Source: Psychroflexus planctonicus
GTDB lineage: Bacteria > Bacteroidota > Bacteroidia > Flavobacteriales > Flavobacteriaceae
Assembly (NCBI RefSeq): GCF_014640195.1
Contig: NZ_BMGM01000006.1
Span: 1-64,000, forward strand
Length of the DNA stretch: 64,000 nucleotides
Direction: 5' to 3'
Under the pieces are notes generated by a model. That model was not told the DNA's origin. It searched no databases and saw only the letters and a program-made list of their open reading frames with translations. Shown here in pieces: positions 61,051-64,000 of the stretch (position 1 is its first letter; every line of letters begins with the position of its first letter). The position numbers and the translations under genes are program-made.

Positions 61051-61346
61051 ATGTATATATTTTTGGTAAATATAAATTTTTTATTTAAAACAAAACAAAC
61101 ACTGCATAAATATTGATACTTTTTAGCATTATTTATCAAAAAAAAGATATAAACGCCTTCAAATTTTGTTTTAAAAAAGAAAATGTCTCAAATTTTGAAT
61201 ATCCCATAATTGAAAATGAATTAAAAATAGAGAAGCAGTATATACCAAATGCAGCTTAGTAAATTTGCTAAATTAAAAACGAGTTTCTGATCAATTTACT
61301 TTTAAGTTTTTAATTTCACGAAACATTGCTTTTGAATGAAATACAA
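61051..61346. other. Intergenic region without recognisable feature
   Basis: These 296 bases are very AT-rich and contain no supported gene, palindrome or repeat. Promoter elements of the cargo gene are expected at the low end. Confidence 0.5.
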
Positions 61347-61850
61347 CTAATACAACTGCACATTTGCATGTTCACCAAACTTTACTTGAACCATTTCATT
61401 TAAAGATGTAGATAAGGAAACTCCTTTGTAGTCAGCTTTAACTGGAAACTTTTTATGGCTTCTATCTACTAAAACAGCTGTTTTTAATTGTTTTAATGAG
61501 ATTTCTAAAAAAAACTTTACCGCATAAATTAAAGTTGCACCAGAATTCAAGACATCATCTACAATAACAACAGATCCTCCTTCTACTTCTGAAAGTTTTA
61601 AACTACACTCAACTGCTTCTAAGGGATTTTTCTTATTGATTCGCAAACTTCCTAAAGTAATTTGTAAAGACGAAATAGTACGTAATTCTTCAACAAGAGC
61701 TTGAGCAAATGCGTAACCAGATTTCTGAATTCCAACCAAAACCAGATTGTCTTCATTTAAATGGTCTTCTAGAATTTGATATGCAATGCGTTTGGTTTTC
61801 TGTTGAATTTGTATTGCATTTAAAATAATATTGGTGTTGTTTTTTTTCAT
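61347..61850 (-). CDS. Phosphoribosyltransferase family protein
   Basis: This 167-residue type I PRTase has the PRPP-binding motif VVIVDDVLNSGATLIY (about 93-108), and LVLVGIQKSGYAFAQALVEEL near residue 36. The length and loop fit the PyrR/hypoxanthine group. The role could be nucleotide salvage or regulation. It overlaps the upstream methyltransferase gene by 4 bases, in an operon of three. Confidence 0.85.
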   Translation of the reverse strand: MKKNNTNIILNAIQIQQKTKRIAYQILEDHLNEDNLVLVGIQKSGYAFAQALVEELRTISSLQITLGSLRINKKNPLEAVECSLKLSEVEGGSVVIVDDVLNSGATLIYAVKFFLEISLKQLKTAVLVDRSHKKFPVKADYKGVSLSTSLNEMVQVKFGEHANVQLY

Positions 61851-62443
61851 TTTCTTTTCAATTTAATAAATAGTTCTTTGCCTTCTCGGGTTACGTGAGA
61901 AAATTCTTCTCTCTCGAAGGTTTCAATTATAAAATAAGGTTCAAAGTAGCTAAGGTATTCTTGTTTGCTTCCACCATAAGGTGGCCCTTTTTCTGATAAA
62001 GGAAAATCAAATAATAAACCCACTAAGCTTTTTTCTCTTGGAAGAATTTGAGACATTTTTAAGGCGTATTCACTTCTCAAGTTTGGATTTAAAGCACAAA
62101 AAAATGTTTGCTCTAAAACCAAGTCAAACTTCATTTGCAGATCAAAAAAATTCTGATGTAGAAGTTGACTTTCAGGAAACCAGGGGCATCTTCTTCTAAA
62201 ATCCTGAAGTGCGGTTTCAGCAATATCAAGTACATATACATTCTTAAATCCCTGACTAAAAAGATATTCTGCTTCATAAGCATTTCCTGCTCCAGGAATG
62301 AGTATGTGCTGTGAAGTATCTTGAAGTTGATCAATAAAATTTTTTAGTGGTGGAGAAACTACACCTAAATCCCATCCTATATCCTTTCGTTGATATCTAT
62401 CATCCCAATATTCAGAAATATTCTTTGTTGTTTCCAAAATCAT
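61847..62443 (-). CDS. TPMT-like SAM-dependent methyltransferase
   Basis: This 198-residue protein matches the thiopurine methyltransferase family: YWDDRYQRKDIGWDLGVVSPPL at the start, the SAM motif ILIPGAGNAYEAEYL near residue 48, and the later QTFFCALNPNLR. The family methylates thiol or halide compounds, so detoxification is plausible. It overlaps both neighbours, by 4 bases and by 1 base. Confidence 0.9.
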   Translation of the reverse strand: MILETTKNISEYWDDRYQRKDIGWDLGVVSPPLKNFIDQLQDTSQHILIPGAGNAYEAEYLFSQGFKNVYVLDIAETALQDFRRRCPWFPESQLLHQNFFDLQMKFDLVLEQTFFCALNPNLRSEYALKMSQILPREKSLVGLLFDFPLSEKGPPYGGSKQEYLSYFEPYFIIETFEREEFSHVTREGKELFIKLKRK

Positions 62444-62829
62444 TACCAGTCTAAGTCTAAATTATCATCATCTAAATAATCATCTATTTCTCTTCTGTCT
62501 TTTTTGGTTGGTCTACCTGCTCCTTTTTTGCGGTAATAGTCTTTAGAATATTTCAATAAATCTAATTTTTCTAAATTTTCTTTTGGTGTAATGTCTAAAG
62601 CATAAATACTAACCAACTTTGCTCCTACTCGAGATGGCGGCATATCCAATACTTCAATTTTATAATTAATTTGATTTTTCCTTACTTGAATAATGTCAGT
62701 CGGGTAAATTTCACGAGAAGGTTTTACAGATTCATCGTTTATTTTTACCTGCCCTTTTTTACACGCATTTGTAGCTATTGTTCGGGTCTTAAAATAACGT
62801 ACACACCATAAGTATTTATCTACTCGCAT
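62443..62829 (-). CDS. S4-domain RNA-binding protein (Hsp15 / HslR type)
   Basis: This 128-residue protein has the S4 fold at its start (MRVDKYLWCVRYFKTRTIA, then ACKKGQVKINDESVKPSREI). The C-terminal tail is basic, then acidic (KDRREIDDYLDDDNLDLDW). E. coli Hsp15 rescues stalled 50S subunits that carry a peptidyl-tRNA. It is the first gene of the operon. Confidence 0.92.
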   Translation of the reverse strand: MRVDKYLWCVRYFKTRTIATNACKKGQVKINDESVKPSREIYPTDIIQVRKNQINYKIEVLDMPPSRVGAKLVSIYALDITPKENLEKLDLLKYSKDYYRKKGAGRPTKKDRREIDDYLDDDNLDLDW

Positions 62830-62906
62830 AATCTTTACATCTAAACTTCGTTATACCAACAAAAATAAGAGAAAATTGTATCTTGCGCCCAAATTAAAGA
62901 CGAATA

Positions 62907-63821
62907 ATGAATAAGTTTAAATCAATATTACTTTTATCTAGTATAATACTAATTTTTGCTAGTTGCGATGATGACGATGATGGCCCTACCAGCGAACCTT
63001 TACGTGATGCTGACGAAGTTAGGCTAGAAAATGAGATTACTATTAATCAATTTTTAGAAGACCATTACATAGAACAGCAACCCAACCAAGCCAATCCAAA
63101 TTTTGATCGCATTGTTTTTAAGCCAATTAACTCTCCTGATGCACCTTCTGACGCGGTGGCTGTAAAAGACTCTGAGCTTTTAAAATCTAAAACAATTACA
63201 CAAAATAACATTGAATACGATTTATTTTATGTCCAAATTAGAGAAGGCGCAGCTTCAGAACGCAAACCTACATTTGCAGATTCGCTTTTGGTAACTTATG
63301 AAGGATATACCATAGAGAATGAATTATTTGACGGAACACCAAACCCGATTTGGTTAGATGGAAGTAACCTTGTAGTTGGATTTAGAGAAGCAATGACGGA
63401 GTATCGTGGTTCCAGCGGTTTTGTTGAAAACCCAGATGGAAGTTTTGCATTTAACGACGACTTTGGAATTGGTGCAGTTATTATACCATCAGGTTTAGCC
63501 TATTTTGCTACACCACCTATCAACTCTGGTATTGAAAGATATAAACCTATTGTATTTACTTATCAATTATACCGATCTAGATTAATTGACCACGACCGTG
63601 ATGGAATTCCTTCTTACATGGAAGACCTCAACGGAACAAGAAGACTAAACGATGTAGATACAGACGGTGACCGAATATTTAATTACCTTGATGAAGATGA
63701 CGATGGCGATGGTGTTCCTACTCGTGATGAAATTACCATAGAAGAAGATGGAACAATTGTTTTTCCAGATAGCAATGGTAATGGAACTGCTGATTACCTA
63801 GACTCAACTTACCCAGAATAA
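62907..63821 (+). CDS. FKBP-type peptidyl-prolyl isomerase-like lipoprotein with Ca-binding repeats
   Basis: This 304-residue protein has a lipobox FASC, with an Asp run right after (CDDDDDG). A FKBP-like domain spans about 120-225, with VTYEGYTIENELFDGTP, then FREAM and IIPSGLAYF. The end (about 230-300) has several DxDxDG segments (DHDRDGIP, DTDGDRIF, DDDGDGVP and DSNGNGTA) like thrombospondin type 3 or EF-hand calcium loops. It resembles the gliding-motility GldI type of lipoprotein but is distinct. The tail probably binds calcium outside the cell. It may be co-transcribed with the TPR gene 6 bases downstream. Confidence 0.85.
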   Translation: MNKFKSILLLSSIILIFASCDDDDDGPTSEPLRDADEVRLENEITINQFLEDHYIEQQPNQANPNFDRIVFKPINSPDAPSDAVAVKDSELLKSKTITQNNIEYDLFYVQIREGAASERKPTFADSLLVTYEGYTIENELFDGTPNPIWLDGSNLVVGFREAMTEYRGSSGFVENPDGSFAFNDDFGIGAVIIPSGLAYFATPPINSGIERYKPIVFTYQLYRSRLIDHDRDGIPSYMEDLNGTRRLNDVDTDGDRIFNYLDEDDDGDGVPTRDEITIEEDGTIVFPDSNGNGTADYLDSTYPE

Positions 63822-63827
63822 TAAAAA

Positions 63828-64000
63828 ATGAAATATAATATATTCATCCTACTAGCAGTAGTAAGTATTTTTACTGCTTGCAATACAAAAGAAAACGACA
63901 GAGAATTAGCAGAGCAACTCAATAACGAAGGCGTAGACCAACTTCAAAAACAAAACTTTGATGAAGCTACTGAATTACTGAATTCTGCAATTGAAGCTGA
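63828..64000 (+). CDS. TPR-type lipoprotein, 3' end outside window
   Basis: An ATG at 63828 opens a frame that runs off the window. The signal peptide ends FTACN, so Cys18 would be lipidated. The sequence after it (LNNEGVDQLQKQNFDEATEL) has the start of a tetratricopeptide repeat. Only 57 full codons are visible, so no function is assigned. It is 6 bases after the FKBP lipoprotein gene. Confidence 0.75.
   Translation, partial: MKYNIFILLAVVSIFTACNTKENDRELAEQLNNEGVDQLQKQNFDEATELLNSAIEA

Overview
The window is a chromosomal segment of a low-GC, probably marine member of the Flavobacteriaceae (Bacteroidota). The evidence is direct. Promoters have the Bacteroidota -7 box TAnnTTTG. Two secreted proteins end in type IX secretion (T9SS) sorting domains, and a T9SS plug-domain protein is present. 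Families typical of the group occur (DUF5606, LETM1-related protein, FadJ with dehydrogenase before hydratase). Shine-Dalgarno sequences are not evident and start sites are A-rich. A complete Na+-translocating NADH:quinone reductase (Nqr) operon fits a marine or halotolerant life. There are no rRNA genes, prophage or CRISPR arrays.

Layout. 1-3294 (minus): a giant secreted adhesin that runs off the left edge. 3500-10027 (plus): a fatty-acid beta-oxidation operon, marR-fadJ-fadA-(four-helix-bundle gene)-fadE, with a perfect palindromic operator in front. 10100-21500: an alpha/beta-hydrolase/OsmC fusion, lipoproteins, a LETM1-related protein, an amidohydrolase, a DegT aminotransferase, Kdo transferase, an S24 regulator and a prolyl oligopeptidase. 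21600-21950: tRNA-Gly and tRNA-Leu, followed by an 86-bp tandem array of tRNA-tail plus terminator. 22076-23771: cysE-cysM. 23841-24534: an IS200-like (RAYT-type) transposase gene framed by inverted pairs of short palindromes. 24650-37513: recG, envelope glycosyltransferases, prmC, ruvX-(sulfotransferase-like)-def-DUF5606, dapD, a LPS-core kinase, tsaC-cca-ctaA. 37679-38193: a ParE-type toxin-antitoxin pair. 38479-49272: a nucleoid-associated protein, a BspA-like repeat protein, a Gre-like protein with a FAD oxidoreductase, sbcD-sbcC and a methyltransferase. 49321-56729 (minus): nqrABCDEF, a small linked gene and apbE. 56874-64000: T9SS plug protein, pruA, a T9SS cargo protein, a phosphoribosyltransferase/methyltransferase/S4-protein operon, a FKBP lipoprotein and the start of a TPR lipoprotein.

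How the parts work together. The fad genes supply acyl-CoA oxidation, with the MarR protein as the likely sensor. Nqr oxidises NADH and exports sodium, and ApbE would attach the covalent FMN groups of NqrB and NqrC. KdtA, the InaA-type kinase and the glycosyltransferases build lipopolysaccharide. The T9SS components secrete the adhesin and repeat proteins.

Most worth a second look: (1) the inverted palindrome pairs around the RAYT-like transposase; (2) the tRNA-Leu tail/terminator array; (3) the four-helix-bundle gene with inverted-repeat flanks inside the fad operon; (4) the MarR operator; (5) the small Nqr-linked protein, which looks like a catalytically dead nuclease fold. All functional statements come from reading the sequence and recalling families; no searches were run.
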